Virus record (IMG/VR): IMGVR_UViG_3300017735_000052
Location: 1-32,898 of that record
Length of the DNA stretch: 32,898 nucleotides
Source: a virus
Direction: 5' to 3' (one strand)
This document shows, piece by piece, positions 20,774 through 29,662 of this stretch. The notes under the pieces are model-generated. The model was not told the DNA's origin. It did no database searches and was given only the letters and a program-made list of their open reading frames with translations. Both the position numbers and the translations under genes were made by a program. Positions within the stretch are counted from its first letter, which is position 1. Each line of letters opens with the position of its first letter.

Positions 20774-21517
20774 ATGAAATTAGAAATTGACAAAATTGAC
20801 CAGCATGCTTTTATTAGCTTTATTAATCGATTAAAATTAATCGACTCTTTTATTTATTTTAAAATAAAAGATAATCAAGTTATTTCAACATGTTATTTAC
20901 CACAAAGAGATGCTGTAAAACATCATTCAGTATCAGTAGACGTATTATTTGGCGGAGCTACAACTCCTGATAATTCCAAAGAGTATAAAATAGCATTCTT
21001 TGATGCAAACAGAATTATTGATGCATTTAAGCAATTCGAACATGACTCTATCCGTTGTGAAATTGAATTTATCCAAAACGAACAAGACTTCGTAGCTTCT
21101 ACTTTTAAAATCTTTAATGATGAATTAGAAATTACACTTGCATGTTCAGAGCCTTCTCTTGGTTACCAAGATTTAACTACTGAGCAGATAGAAGGTATCT
21201 TCGAAAGAAGCCAAATGGACTTCCAATTCCCAATTGACAATCACTCAATCAACAGATTGAAATCTTTGTTTAATTTAGAGAAAGAAGAGACATTTGATAT
21301 TAACTCAAATGGAACTGGAGTACAAGTTAAAGGTAAAACGTTTAATGTTGTAATTAGTCAAAGCGCAACTGGAGATGGTACTGCAACTCTTTATAAAAAA
21401 TACTTGGCTCTTCTAGACAAAGAAGAATATAATGTACATGTATCAAATAATAAAGTTGTATTTGATTCAACTGAGTCAGAAACTCTTTTAACAATTTCAA
21501 CATGTAAAACTGCCTAA
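20774..21517 (+). CDS. 45: DNA sliding clamp (gp45-like)
   Basis: The 247-aa protein is close to the length of T4 gp45 (228 aa). Its alternating strand pattern (FIYFKIKDNQVISTCYLPQRDAV; KEYKIAFFDANRIIDAFKQF; FDINSNGTGVQVKGKTFNVVIS; YNVHVSNNKVVFDSTESETLLTIS) fits two clamp domains. FDANRIIDAFKQFE resembles the clamp helix and loop of T4-type trimeric clamps. It would tether the polymerase and, in T4-like biology, also activate late transcription with gp55. The stop is immediately followed by the ATG of the polymerase C-half, with no gap. Sequence identity to T4 is low, so the call rests on pattern and context. Confidence 0.75.
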   Translation: MKLEIDKIDQHAFISFINRLKLIDSFIYFKIKDNQVISTCYLPQRDAVKHHSVSVDVLFGGATTPDNSKEYKIAFFDANRIIDAFKQFEHDSIRCEIEFIQNEQDFVASTFKIFNDELEITLACSEPSLGYQDLTTEQIEGIFERSQMDFQFPIDNHSINRLKSLFNLEKEETFDINSNGTGVQVKGKTFNVVISQSATGDGTATLYKKYLALLDKEEYNVHVSNNKVVFDSTESETLLTISTCKTA

Positions 21518-22723
21518 ATGGAAGAAGTAATTGAGGCGGTAGATTATGACAGCATGACTGTCGAAGAGTTAGAACAGTTACAGAAAGAATATACTGTACT
21601 TGCTAATAAATACACTGCATTTGAGCAGTCAGTTAAATTATCACTTAACAGTATTTATGGTGCATTTGGTAACAAGTGGTTTCACTTCTTCGACATTCAA
21701 ATGGCTGAATCAATTACACTTCAAGGTCAAGATGCAATCCTTTACTCCGAAAGTATTCTAAACAAATACTTTACGGAGTTTTGGCATAAGGATTTAAAAT
21801 TACATGAAAGACTAGGTATAAAAGTAAAAAATAAACTTGTAAAACCTTCAGTAATTTATATTGACACTGATAGTAATTATGTTCAGTTCGGTGAAATGTA
21901 TGAATCCATTGAATGGTTAGATGAATCTAAAAAACTAGACGTAACCACGTTTACATTAGAAGTATACAATCTTAGAATCAAAGACTATATTTCAATGGCA
22001 ATGCAAAAATATGCTAAAGAAAGAAACACTGATAACTTCTTAATGTTTGAGTTAGAATCAGTAGCATATTCTGGTATTTTTATGACTAAGAAAAAATACA
22101 TACAAGATGTATCATGGGATGATAAACTTCCTGTAAATGAAAGACACCCTTCTCTTAAAAAAGTAAAAACCGTAGGATATGATACAATTCAAAGTTCTAC
22201 TCCATTATTTGCTAGAAAGAAATTAACTGAAGCATTGACTTTACTTTTTAGTAAAGGTGTTACACCTGGTCCTAATGAATTACAAGAAATTGTATCATTC
22301 ATGAAAGAATGTAAAAAAGAATTTAAACTGGTAGATTTAGATGATATTTGCTTTAATAGAAAAACAAATAACATACATAAGTATATAATAGATGACCACA
22401 AAGAATTTCAGATAGGTCTTAAATGCCCTCCAAATGTGAAGGCTGCCGGGTTTTATAATTATTTAATGAATAACAACCCAAAATACAAAAACAAATATAA
22501 AATGATAGCAAATGGTGAAAAGCTTAGAATCTATAATACTAAGCATCCTATATGCGACACATTTGCTTATTTACCAGGAGACCATCCCTATGAAATAGCT
22601 CCAGAAATAGACTATGATACACAATTTGAAAAATGTATGATTGACCCTATAAACAGAGTATTAAGAGCAACTGGCCTGCAAGAATTAGATACTAATTTAA
22701 TTTATGCATCGGCTTTATTCTAA
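21518..22723 (+). CDS. 43: DNA polymerase B, C-terminal half (motifs B and C, thumb)
   Basis: This 401-aa protein supplies the rest of the polymerase begun at 14927. It starts with a fingers helix (DYDSMTVEELEQLQKEYTVLANKYTAFEQS), then motif B KLSLNSIYGAFGNKWF (K40, N44, Y47, G48) and motif C VIYIDTDSNYV (D116, D118). The palm/thumb follows with FMTKKKYIQDV (the KKKY motif). The last residues, NLIYASALF, are an aromatic/hydrophobic tail like the clamp-binding C-termini of gp43-type enzymes. The Met start replaces the fingers tip, so the break lies between motifs A and B. It directly abuts the clamp gene, which suggests coupled translation. Neither half alone has all three catalytic motifs. 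Confidence 0.93.
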   Translation: MEEVIEAVDYDSMTVEELEQLQKEYTVLANKYTAFEQSVKLSLNSIYGAFGNKWFHFFDIQMAESITLQGQDAILYSESILNKYFTEFWHKDLKLHERLGIKVKNKLVKPSVIYIDTDSNYVQFGEMYESIEWLDESKKLDVTTFTLEVYNLRIKDYISMAMQKYAKERNTDNFLMFELESVAYSGIFMTKKKYIQDVSWDDKLPVNERHPSLKKVKTVGYDTIQSSTPLFARKKLTEALTLLFSKGVTPGPNELQEIVSFMKECKKEFKLVDLDDICFNRKTNNIHKYIIDDHKEFQIGLKCPPNVKAAGFYNYLMNNNPKYKNKYKMIANGEKLRIYNTKHPICDTFAYLPGDHPYEIAPEIDYDTQFEKCMIDPINRVLRATGLQELDTNLIYASALF

Positions 22724-22738
22724 AAAAATAAAAATAAA

Positions 22739-22900
22739 ATGTTAGAAGATTTAAACGAAGAAGAAAGAGGAAAGGTGGATCGGTACATTAAACTACATAA
22801 AGAGTTTGATGAAATTAAAACAATTATGGACACTCTAAATAAAAGGTCTAAAGAACTTTTAGAAGAATTAGAGAAACTTAGAAAATCAGAAAAAAAATAA
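22739..22900 (+). CDS. Small coiled-coil protein (53 aa)
   Basis: The frame encodes MLEDLNEEERGKVDRYIKLH followed by a highly charged helix (KEFDEIKTIMDTLNKRSKEL, LEELEKLRKSEKK) with heptad spacing of Ile, Met, Leu and Leu. It lies between the polymerase C-half and uvsX, with the A-rich leader AAAAATAAA typical of real genes here, and the next ATG is 7 nt after its stop. A short coiled-coil adaptor or oligomerisation peptide is likely, with no specific function recognised. Confidence 0.65.
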   Translation: MLEDLNEEERGKVDRYIKLHKEFDEIKTIMDTLNKRSKELLEELEKLRKSEKK

Positions 22901-22907
22901 AAATAAA

Positions 22908-24014
22908 ATGGCAAAGAAAAAAGAATTTAGTTTTAATGACTTAAACGCAGAATTAGCAGATATAAACCCATTAGGGTCCGTTATGTCAGAAAGTGATTTT
23001 AGCGAGGTAACAGAATATATCGATACTGGCAACTATCACCTTAATGCATGCGTAAGTGGTTCACTTTTTGGTGGATGGCCAAACAGCCGAACTTGCGCAC
23101 TTGCTGGACCTTCAGGTACTGGTAAAACTTATCTTATTTTAAATAGTGTTAAAAGGGCAATAGACATGGGTTACAGCGTCGTCTTCTATGACTCTGAAGC
23201 GGCTGTTGATAGACAATTAATGAAAAAGTTTGGAATTGATGTGAGTAAAGTCAATTATCAACCGATTAATACTGTTCAGGCATTTAGACATTCAGTAACT
23301 ACAATTACTACAAAGATGCAAGAAGTCAAAGCGGCTGGTGGAGAAGTTCCAAAGTTAATGATTATTCTTGATAGTGCTGGTAACTTGGCAACTCAAAAAG
23401 AAATTAATGATGCTGTTTCTGGAAGCGAAAAAGCAGATATGACAAGAGCAAAAATTCTTAAATCAATTTTTAGAATTATAATGACTCCATTGGCAGATTT
23501 GAAAATTCCTTTCTTATTCACAAACCACACATATATGTCGCAAGGTTTTATTGCGCAACAAATTGCAGGTGGTGGAACTGGACCAGAATACGCAGCTTCA
23601 ATTGTTCTTTTCTTAAATAAAGCACAATTAAAAGAAGGTACTGAAAAAACAGGAATTATTGTTACAGCAAAACCAAATAAGAACAGATTTGCAAAACCAA
23701 CCCCAATCAAATTTCACTTACACTTTACAAAAGGAATGAATAGATATGTAGGTCTAGAGCAATATGCAACTTGGGATATTTGTGGAGTAGCAAGAGGAAC
23801 TATTGTAAAAGGCGAAAAAGTACCTAAAGAAACAGCTAGAACTTGGATATGTGATCACTTAGATACTGCAGTTTCAAATGCTGACTTTTTTACTGAAAAA
23901 GTTTTTACAAAAGAAGTTTTAGAAAAAATCAATACTCATATTCAACCGATATTTAACTATAGCGATATGGTACAGGATATAAATGTTGATGAAATCTTAG
24001 AAGAAGCAGAATAA
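22908..24014 (+). CDS. uvsX: UvsX RecA-like recombinase
   Basis: The 368-aa protein shows Walker A GPSGTGKT (67-74), the RecA-type strand SVVFYDSEAAV (90-100; catalytic-type Glu98), Walker B LMIILDSAGNL (150-160) and the DNA-binding loop region around FTNHTYMSQGFIAQQIAGGGTGPEY. Length is close to T4 UvsX (about 390 aa). It forms filaments on single-stranded DNA and drives strand exchange in recombination-dependent replication, working with the gp41 helicase and gp46/47 nuclease encoded just downstream. Its stop overlaps the next start by one base (TAATG). Confidence 0.95.
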   Translation: MAKKKEFSFNDLNAELADINPLGSVMSESDFSEVTEYIDTGNYHLNACVSGSLFGGWPNSRTCALAGPSGTGKTYLILNSVKRAIDMGYSVVFYDSEAAVDRQLMKKFGIDVSKVNYQPINTVQAFRHSVTTITTKMQEVKAAGGEVPKLMIILDSAGNLATQKEINDAVSGSEKADMTRAKILKSIFRIIMTPLADLKIPFLFTNHTYMSQGFIAQQIAGGGTGPEYAASIVLFLNKAQLKEGTEKTGIIVTAKPNKNRFAKPTPIKFHLHFTKGMNRYVGLEQYATWDICGVARGTIVKGEKVPKETARTWICDHLDTAVSNADFFTEKVFTKEVLEKINTHIQPIFNYSDMVQDINVDEILEEAE

Positions 24015-24316
24015 TGATTTTAAAAATAGACGAAGATAAACTTCCCATAAAGTATATCTTAGGCGTTCATGAATCTCTTCCAGAGTATCCTGATGGCTTC
24101 GATATACTTTATGAAAAAATCAAAACACATGTTGGTCAAGAAAACAAATGGAACTTTACCAGACATGCTGTTATTAGATACTTAATAACGGAAGGCACAG
24201 ATGAAACAAAAATTGATAATTCTCTACAACAGTTAATAGATGATGGCTGGATAAGAACTATCAACGAGACCCCAGGAAAAGAATCATTTAAAATACTTAA
24301 AAACCCATTTGAATAA
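24014..24316 (+). CDS. Hypothetical protein between uvsX and helicase (100 aa)
   Basis: A compact protein in which WNFTRHAVIRYLITEGTDETKIDNSLQQLIDDGWIRTI looks like a winged-helix unit: two helices, then a turn and strand with the pattern DDGWIRT. T4 has gene 40 in the same place between uvsX and 41, but I see no similarity in sequence. It overlaps both neighbours by one base (TAATG), so it is translated with them. A DNA-binding or helicase-accessory role is possible but not shown. Confidence 0.7.
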   Translation: MILKIDEDKLPIKYILGVHESLPEYPDGFDILYEKIKTHVGQENKWNFTRHAVIRYLITEGTDETKIDNSLQQLIDDGWIRTINETPGKESFKILKNPFE

Positions 24317-25632
24317 TGAACTTCAGTCAAGATTACGAAAAAATATTCTTTAGACTTTCTTTAGAAAGAACAAAATACCTAACTACAATAAAGTCAGGTT
24401 TTTATTCTTCAGAAGAAATTGATATATTGTCAACCCTTTCCTTAAAATTCTATAATAAGTTTAATGAAACTCCAAAGAAAGAGCAACTTAAATTATTAGT
24501 AGAAAATGCTTCAGGAGCTAAAGATAGAATAAGCGACAATATAATCAATATCATATTTGATGTTGACTTAGACCAATATGATGAAGAATGGTTGTTATCT
24601 ACTGCAGAATCATGGATAAAATGGAGAAACTTCGATACCACTTTAAATGATACTATTGAATTTGTAAAAACAACTTCAGTAACTCCAGAAAATACAGACC
24701 ATATTATTTCTAAAGTAAAGACATTAATTAATGAAAGAAATAATCTTACTTTTAATAGTGATATTGGTCTTGATTTCTTCGATGTAGAATCTCATGACCA
24801 AAAAAGCACCGAAAAAATAAGTTCTGGATATAACTTCTTAGATAGAGTTTTAGAAGGTGGCTATGATAAAGGTGGTAACTTGGTAGTATATGCTGGAGAG
24901 CAAAACATTGGTAAATCAATATATTTAGCAAATGATGCTGCTGAATTCGTTAAAGAAGGTACAAATACTGCGGTAATTACAGCGGAAATGGCAGCTCATA
25001 AATTTGTAAAAAGAATAGGTTCAAATCTCTTAGGTATTCCAATCAATGAATACACTGAAAAGTCTAAGAATAAAGATTACATTAAAAGAAAATTAGAAAC
25101 TGTAGGAAATGGTTTTACACCACCAGGCCAGTTATTTATTAAGCAGATGCCAACTTCACAAGCAACTGTTTTAGATATTGAAGCACATCTTGCTCAAATT
25201 GAAGAAGAGAAAGGAATCAAATTAGGAGCTGTCGTTATTGACTATATAAATATCTTAGCGAACTATAGAAACCCTAATAGTGAGAATACTTATATGAAAA
25301 TTAAGCAAATTGCTGAAGACCTTAGAGCAATGGGTGTAAGAAACAATTGGTTGATAATTACAGCTACTCAAATTACAAGAAACGGATATAATTCAACAGA
25401 TATTACAATGAACGATATTGCTGAATCAGCAGGTCTTTCACATACCGCAGATGTTATGTTAGGAATTATACAAGATGACATTATGCGAGCAAACAATGAA
25501 TATAGATTAAAAATATTAAAAATAAGAGATGGTGAAGGTAAAGGAACCAAGTGTAAACTTGATATCAATTGGAACTATCTGAGATTAAACGAAACAGACG
25601 AAATAACAACAAGTAACATTCACGCGATATGA
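24316..25632 (+). CDS. 41: Replicative DNA helicase (gp41/DnaB-like)
   Basis: The RecA-like helicase core has Walker A AGEQNIGKS (193-201), the substrate loop VITAEMAAHKFVKRIGSNLLG, Walker B GAVVIDYINIL (about 303-313) and the DnaB-type TATQITRNGYNS sensor/loop with the downstream AESAGLSHTADVML. The N-terminal about 150 residues are helical, as expected of the collar domain. At 438 aa it is close to T4 gp41 (475). It unwinds the replication fork and needs a primase and loader not identified here. It overlaps the next gene by 4 nt (ATGA). Confidence 0.93.
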   Translation: MNFSQDYEKIFFRLSLERTKYLTTIKSGFYSSEEIDILSTLSLKFYNKFNETPKKEQLKLLVENASGAKDRISDNIINIIFDVDLDQYDEEWLLSTAESWIKWRNFDTTLNDTIEFVKTTSVTPENTDHIISKVKTLINERNNLTFNSDIGLDFFDVESHDQKSTEKISSGYNFLDRVLEGGYDKGGNLVVYAGEQNIGKSIYLANDAAEFVKEGTNTAVITAEMAAHKFVKRIGSNLLGIPINEYTEKSKNKDYIKRKLETVGNGFTPPGQLFIKQMPTSQATVLDIEAHLAQIEEEKGIKLGAVVIDYINILANYRNPNSENTYMKIKQIAEDLRAMGVRNNWLIITATQITRNGYNSTDITMNDIAESAGLSHTADVMLGIIQDDIMRANNEYRLKILKIRDGEGKGTKCKLDINWNYLRLNETDEITTSNIHAI

Positions 25633-26069
25633 GAAAAAAGACAGACAAGATATTCGATAATAATTTTGATTCCCCTGAAGGAGAATTTGGTGGCAAAATA
25701 TCTTTTAATTTAGACCCTAGTCTAGGAGGTGCAGATGAAGAAGATGTGATTTATCGAGACATGCTACAAAAAGAAATTCATGGACTTATTAATAACTCTA
25801 GATTTAAAAAATTTAACGAGATAGACGAGTTTTCAAATGCTATCAAATTAAAGAAGATGGATATTAATGAAGTTTATGGTTTTATGATGGATGAATTATT
25901 AGAAAAATATTCTAGAATAGACATATTCTCTGAAATGTCAGAGTATTTTAATGTTCACCCTACTAAATTTTACAATTCACTATCAAACATATTTAAAGAA
26001 GGTTTAATAGCTGAGTTAGATAATAGGACTGGAATTCTTTCAAAGAAAAATATAAACAAACTTTTTTAA
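25629..26069 (+). CDS. Hypothetical protein after helicase (146 aa)
   Basis: The N-terminal 50 residues are low-complexity and Asp/Gly-rich (FDNNFDSPEGEFGGKISFNL), probably disordered. The rest is helical, with FMMDELLEKYSRIDIFSEMSEYFNVHPTKFYNSLSNIFKEGLIAEL resembling a helix-turn-helix or small winged-helix module. It is fused by overlap to the helicase gene and abuts gp47. A helicase loader or fork-protein adaptor would fit the position, but no motif proves it. Confidence 0.7.
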   Translation: MRKKTDKIFDNNFDSPEGEFGGKISFNLDPSLGGADEEDVIYRDMLQKEIHGLINNSRFKKFNEIDEFSNAIKLKKMDINEVYGFMMDELLEKYSRIDIFSEMSEYFNVHPTKFYNSLSNIFKEGLIAELDNRTGILSKKNINKLF

Positions 26070-27194
26070 ATGATTAGCGAACAGGTATTAAATATGCCCG
26101 TGAAAAGGGTATGGATATTAGGCGACCTTCATTTTGGAGTAAGATCGAATTCTCTTGAATGGTTAGAAATTCAAAAAGACTTTTTTGAAAATGAATTTAT
26201 ACCTACATTAGAGAAGGAATATAAACCAGGAGACGTCTTAGTTCAAGTAGGAGACACTTTTGATAATAGACAAAGTATCAACATAAAGGTACTTAATTAT
26301 GCTATAAACTTATTCGAAAGACTTGGTAAGATATTACCTACGCATATTATTTGCGGAAACCACGATATATGGGCTAAAAAGACAAATGATATATCTTCTA
26401 TCGATAGTCTTAAATGGATCCCTAATGTGCAAGTTTACAAAGAACCTGTAGAATATAAGTGGTTAGATAAAAAAATACTTCTCATGCCTTGGAGAAGAGA
26501 TTCAGCACATGAAGCAGAAACGCTTGCTGATTTTCCATCTAGCAAAATTGTATTTTGTCATTCTGAGGTTAAAGGAATATACTTAAATTCAAAAGTGAAA
26601 AACATGCATGGTAATGAAAGCAATATTTATGATAAGTATACAAGAGTCTATAGCGGACATATTCATTATCGCCAAGAAAAGAATAAACTTTTAATGGTTG
26701 GAGTTCCCTATCAATTGACCAGATCTGATATGAATAACTCTAAAGGATTTGACCTTGTAGATTTAGAAACGATGGAAGAAACTTTTTATGAAAATGATTC
26801 TTCCCCTAAATTCTTAAGATACAATATAAAAATGTTATATGATATGAATCTAGGAGCTTTTAAAGAGCAGATCAAAAACAATTTTGTAGATTTATACGTT
26901 CCTTCAGATATTGCGTCTAATGCTTCTCTTTCGAATCTTATTAATAAAGTACAGAAGATTGGAAGAAGAATAGAGCCTAATATCTATCAAGAAGAGAACT
27001 TTATTGATAAAGACCTTTATGATTTAGATGAAATAGATGAAATGCAAAAAAATTACAGTGTTTTAGGTCTATGCGAAAAGTATGTAGATTCCTCAACATA
27101 CGACTCAGATACTAAGAAAAAAATACTAGAAAAAATAGCAAATATTTACAATAACTGTACCAACAATTACGACATAGAACATGAAAATCAATAG
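26070..27194 (+). CDS. 47: Recombination nuclease subunit gp47 (SbcD/Mre11-like)
   Basis: Metallophosphoesterase motifs are clear: WILGDLHFGVRSN (motif I, DxH), VQVGDTFDNRQS (motif II, GDxxD), HIICGNHDIW (motif III, GNHD), FCHSEVKG and YSGHIHYR (motif V, GHxH). The 374-aa length matches the T4 gp47 and SbcD families. With gp46, encoded next with a 14-nt overlap, it forms the nuclease that resects DNA ends to load UvsX and, in T4, also degrades host DNA. It starts immediately after the preceding stop. Confidence 0.95.
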   Translation: MISEQVLNMPVKRVWILGDLHFGVRSNSLEWLEIQKDFFENEFIPTLEKEYKPGDVLVQVGDTFDNRQSINIKVLNYAINLFERLGKILPTHIICGNHDIWAKKTNDISSIDSLKWIPNVQVYKEPVEYKWLDKKILLMPWRRDSAHEAETLADFPSSKIVFCHSEVKGIYLNSKVKNMHGNESNIYDKYTRVYSGHIHYRQEKNKLLMVGVPYQLTRSDMNNSKGFDLVDLETMEETFYENDSSPKFLRYNIKMLYDMNLGAFKEQIKNNFVDLYVPSDIASNASLSNLINKVQKIGRRIEPNIYQEENFIDKDLYDLDEIDEMQKNYSVLGLCEKYVDSSTYDSDTKKKILEKIANIYNNCTNNYDIEHENQ

Positions 27195-28851
27195 TATTGA
27201 ATTTAAGAATTTTGCAAGTTACGGTAATTCTATTCAAAAAATAGAATTCAAAGATGAAGCTGAACTTTATTTAACTTTAGGCAAAAATGGAAACGGAAAG
27301 ACAACTATAGCAAATAGCATCATATATGCTCTTTATGGAAAAGTAGAAGGTGTAAAACTTTCAGATTTGCCTAATAGAATTAATAAAGAATTGTGGGTAA
27401 AAATCAATCTACAATGTAAAGATATTAATGTAGTAATAGAGAGAGGTCTTTCACCAGGAAAATTTAAGGTCATGATGAATGGCGTTGAATTTGATAAAGC
27501 AGGAAAAAGATCAGTTCAAGAATATTTAGAAGAAGAAATATTTGGTATACCTTACCATGTATTTAAGAACATAATCATATTAAGTATAAATGATTTTAAG
27601 TCTTTTTTAACAATGTCATCAAGTGATAAAAAACAAATTATTGATAAGATGTTTGGTTTTTCTATTCTAAATGATATGTTCAAAAATGTTAAAGAAGATA
27701 GAAAGCAAATAAAAATGGAAGTAGATTCTTATGAATCTGAACTTAATCAAATACTAGAATCTATTTCTTCTGTAAAATATAAACTTAATAATTTAGTAGA
27801 AGAGTCTAATAAAAAAGATAAAGAAAAAATACAAGAACTTAAAGAAACTTTGCTATCTTATGGAGAAGACATTCAATCTTTAAATACTGCAAAATCTTCA
27901 ATCAATGAAAAATTAGAAGAATTTGAAAAACTTTCTATCAGTAAAACAAAAGAACAAAACGATATTGTTAGAGAAAATAGATATTTAGATGAAAAGATAG
28001 AATTGTATAAGAAAGGCTCATGTCCAACCTGTGAAACAGCGTTAGATAGTTCTTTTCATACTGCTAAATTTGCAGAATTTGAAATATCCAAGTCTTCAAA
28101 TGAAAAATCTATAGAAAGTTTGAAAAGTTCTATTAAAGATACCAATTCAAAGTTAAATGATTTAAAAGAAAAAAGAAAAAAGGTAGATAGCAGGGTAAAT
28201 AATTTAAAGTACTCAATTAAAGATATTAAAGATGAGTTGATTAAAATTAAAAATGCAACTACCAATTCTGAGCAATTTGAACACCTTGAGCAAATTATCA
28301 AAGAATTTGAAAAGACAGAAAAAGAAAAAAGTGATAAGAAAAACGAAGTAGCAAAACAAGATGCTTTCATGTCTATTTTAGAAGAAATCTTAGGAGATAA
28401 TGGAGTAAAAAACTTAGCAGTTAAAACTATTCTACCAGGTTTAAATGCAAATATAGCTGCGATGACACAGACAATGCACCTTCAATTTCACATTAGATTC
28501 GACGAGAAATTTAATTGTATTGTAAATCACTTAGGAGAAGACATTAACCCGTTAACTCTCTCAACTGGAGAGAGAAAGAAAGCTGACTTTATAGTTATTA
28601 TAGCGATAATTAAGATATTGAAGCTAAGGTTCCCTCAGTTAAATCTTATGTTCTTGGATGAGTTACTTAGTTCAGTAGATCAGGACGGAGTCTATAATAT
28701 TCTTAAAATATTAAATGAGGTTATTAAAGAGAATGGATTGAATACTTTTGTAATTAACCACACTGAATTACCACATGAAATATTTGACCAAAAAATACAA
28801 ATATATAGAGAAAACGGCTTCTCTAAATTTACAATAGAGAAGATCGATTAA
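27181..28851 (+). CDS. 46: Recombination nuclease subunit gp46 (SbcC/Rad50-like)
   Basis: ABC-type ATPase halves flank a coiled coil. Walker A TLGKNGNGKTT (32-42) is in the N-terminal lobe. A zinc hook CPTC is at residues 281-284, with heptad-rich Lys/Glu helices on either side (about 170-280 and 300-395). The C-terminal lobe has signature LSTGERKKADF (about 459-469) and Walker B LMFLDELLSSVDQDG. The 556-aa length is nearly that of T4 gp46 (560), so the coiled coil is short, as in phage members. Partner of gp47. Confidence 0.95.
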   Translation: MKINSIEFKNFASYGNSIQKIEFKDEAELYLTLGKNGNGKTTIANSIIYALYGKVEGVKLSDLPNRINKELWVKINLQCKDINVVIERGLSPGKFKVMMNGVEFDKAGKRSVQEYLEEEIFGIPYHVFKNIIILSINDFKSFLTMSSSDKKQIIDKMFGFSILNDMFKNVKEDRKQIKMEVDSYESELNQILESISSVKYKLNNLVEESNKKDKEKIQELKETLLSYGEDIQSLNTAKSSINEKLEEFEKLSISKTKEQNDIVRENRYLDEKIELYKKGSCPTCETALDSSFHTAKFAEFEISKSSNEKSIESLKSSIKDTNSKLNDLKEKRKKVDSRVNNLKYSIKDIKDELIKIKNATTNSEQFEHLEQIIKEFEKTEKEKSDKKNEVAKQDAFMSILEEILGDNGVKNLAVKTILPGLNANIAAMTQTMHLQFHIRFDEKFNCIVNHLGEDINPLTLSTGERKKADFIVIIAIIKILKLRFPQLNLMFLDELLSSVDQDGVYNILKILNEVIKENGLNTFVINHTELPHEIFDQKIQIYRENGFSKFTIEKID

Positions 28852-28859
28852 AAGATAAT

Positions 28860-29624
28860 ATGGCAACTTATAACTTAAGATTCAATAAAGACGACAGTGT
28901 TGTAAGGCATTTAATCGTAGGTTTGTTAGCAGACTTAAATAAAAAGGTAACTTTTTGGAGACAACTTGATAATGAAACAAGGTCTTTAGTTGATGTTCCA
29001 TTTTATTATTCTATAACTGGAGATGAAAACTTCTTGAAAGATAGTTTCTTATTTTCAACAGCAAACGGCTTAGATTGTGCACCTGAACCAGAAAAGGCAG
29101 ATGGTAATTACGATCCAGTCCCAAGAGGAGTAATTAATATGAACTCTCTGTCAATAGATGCTGGAAAGTTAGTTAATAAAAGAAATAGAGGTAACTTTTC
29201 TAAGATGAGCGATCAGGGAACATTAGAAGGGTATCAAGCTGAATTTGAACTTATTCCAATTACTATCGGAGTAGATGTTGAAATATTACTTTCAAGCCAA
29301 CTAGATATTTTTAAATGCAGTGAAGAAATTATCAAAAGACTTTATAAGTCAAATCAATATAATGTTGAAGTAGGACATTTAGATGAGGGTCTTTATAGAA
29401 TGGCAGCTTATTATGCGATGCCAGATGAATATTCTAATGAAAGACCTGTTGAATTTGGATTTGACGATAAAGGAAATTATAAGATAACATTTGGTTTAGA
29501 AATAAACTCATTTATGCCTTCGATAGACTTTAAAACAGAACAACATGCAGGTAATAGAGTGTTTGGTTTTACTAGTGGATTAACCGACGGTAACCAAATA
29601 GACGAAACACAAACAAATGAATAA
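28860..29624 (+). CDS. 15: Tail sheath stabiliser, gp15-like
   Basis: The pattern parallels T4 gp15 (272 aa): HLIVGLLADLNKKVTFWRQ near the start, VDVPFYYSITGDENFLKD, then PRGVINMNSLSIDAGKLVN, a central YQAEFELIPITIGVDVEILL and a C-terminal YKITFGLEINSFMPSIDF. The matching T4 features are RRYATLMGDLFSNIQIKRQ, RVPITYASKEHF and SLTFEVNGWMYP. In T4, gp15 caps the tail tube/sheath and joins head to tail. It starts 8 nt after the gp46 stop, so a structural gene directly follows the recombination block. The match is from memory of the pattern, not an alignment. Confidence 0.65.
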   Translation: MATYNLRFNKDDSVVRHLIVGLLADLNKKVTFWRQLDNETRSLVDVPFYYSITGDENFLKDSFLFSTANGLDCAPEPEKADGNYDPVPRGVINMNSLSIDAGKLVNKRNRGNFSKMSDQGTLEGYQAEFELIPITIGVDVEILLSSQLDIFKCSEEIIKRLYKSNQYNVEVGHLDEGLYRMAAYYAMPDEYSNERPVEFGFDDKGNYKITFGLEINSFMPSIDFKTEQHAGNRVFGFTSGLTDGNQIDETQTNE

Positions 29625-29633
29625 ATTTAAAAG

Positions 29634-29641
29634 ATATATAA
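29634..29641 (+). promoter_or_regulatory. Late-promoter-like ATATATAA
   Basis: GATATATAAAAAAAATAAAATAAT begins 9 nt after the gp15-like stop and lies 21 nt (end of motif) before the 29663 ATG. Confidence 0.6.
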
Positions 29642-29662
29642 AAAAAATAAAATAATATTAAA

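Noticed and set aside
14927-22723. Split intein joining the polymerase halves
   Set aside because: The N-half ends NLKKNP and the C-half begins MEEVIEAVDY. There is no N-terminal Cys block, no C-terminal His-Asn and no Cys/Ser/Thr at the junction.
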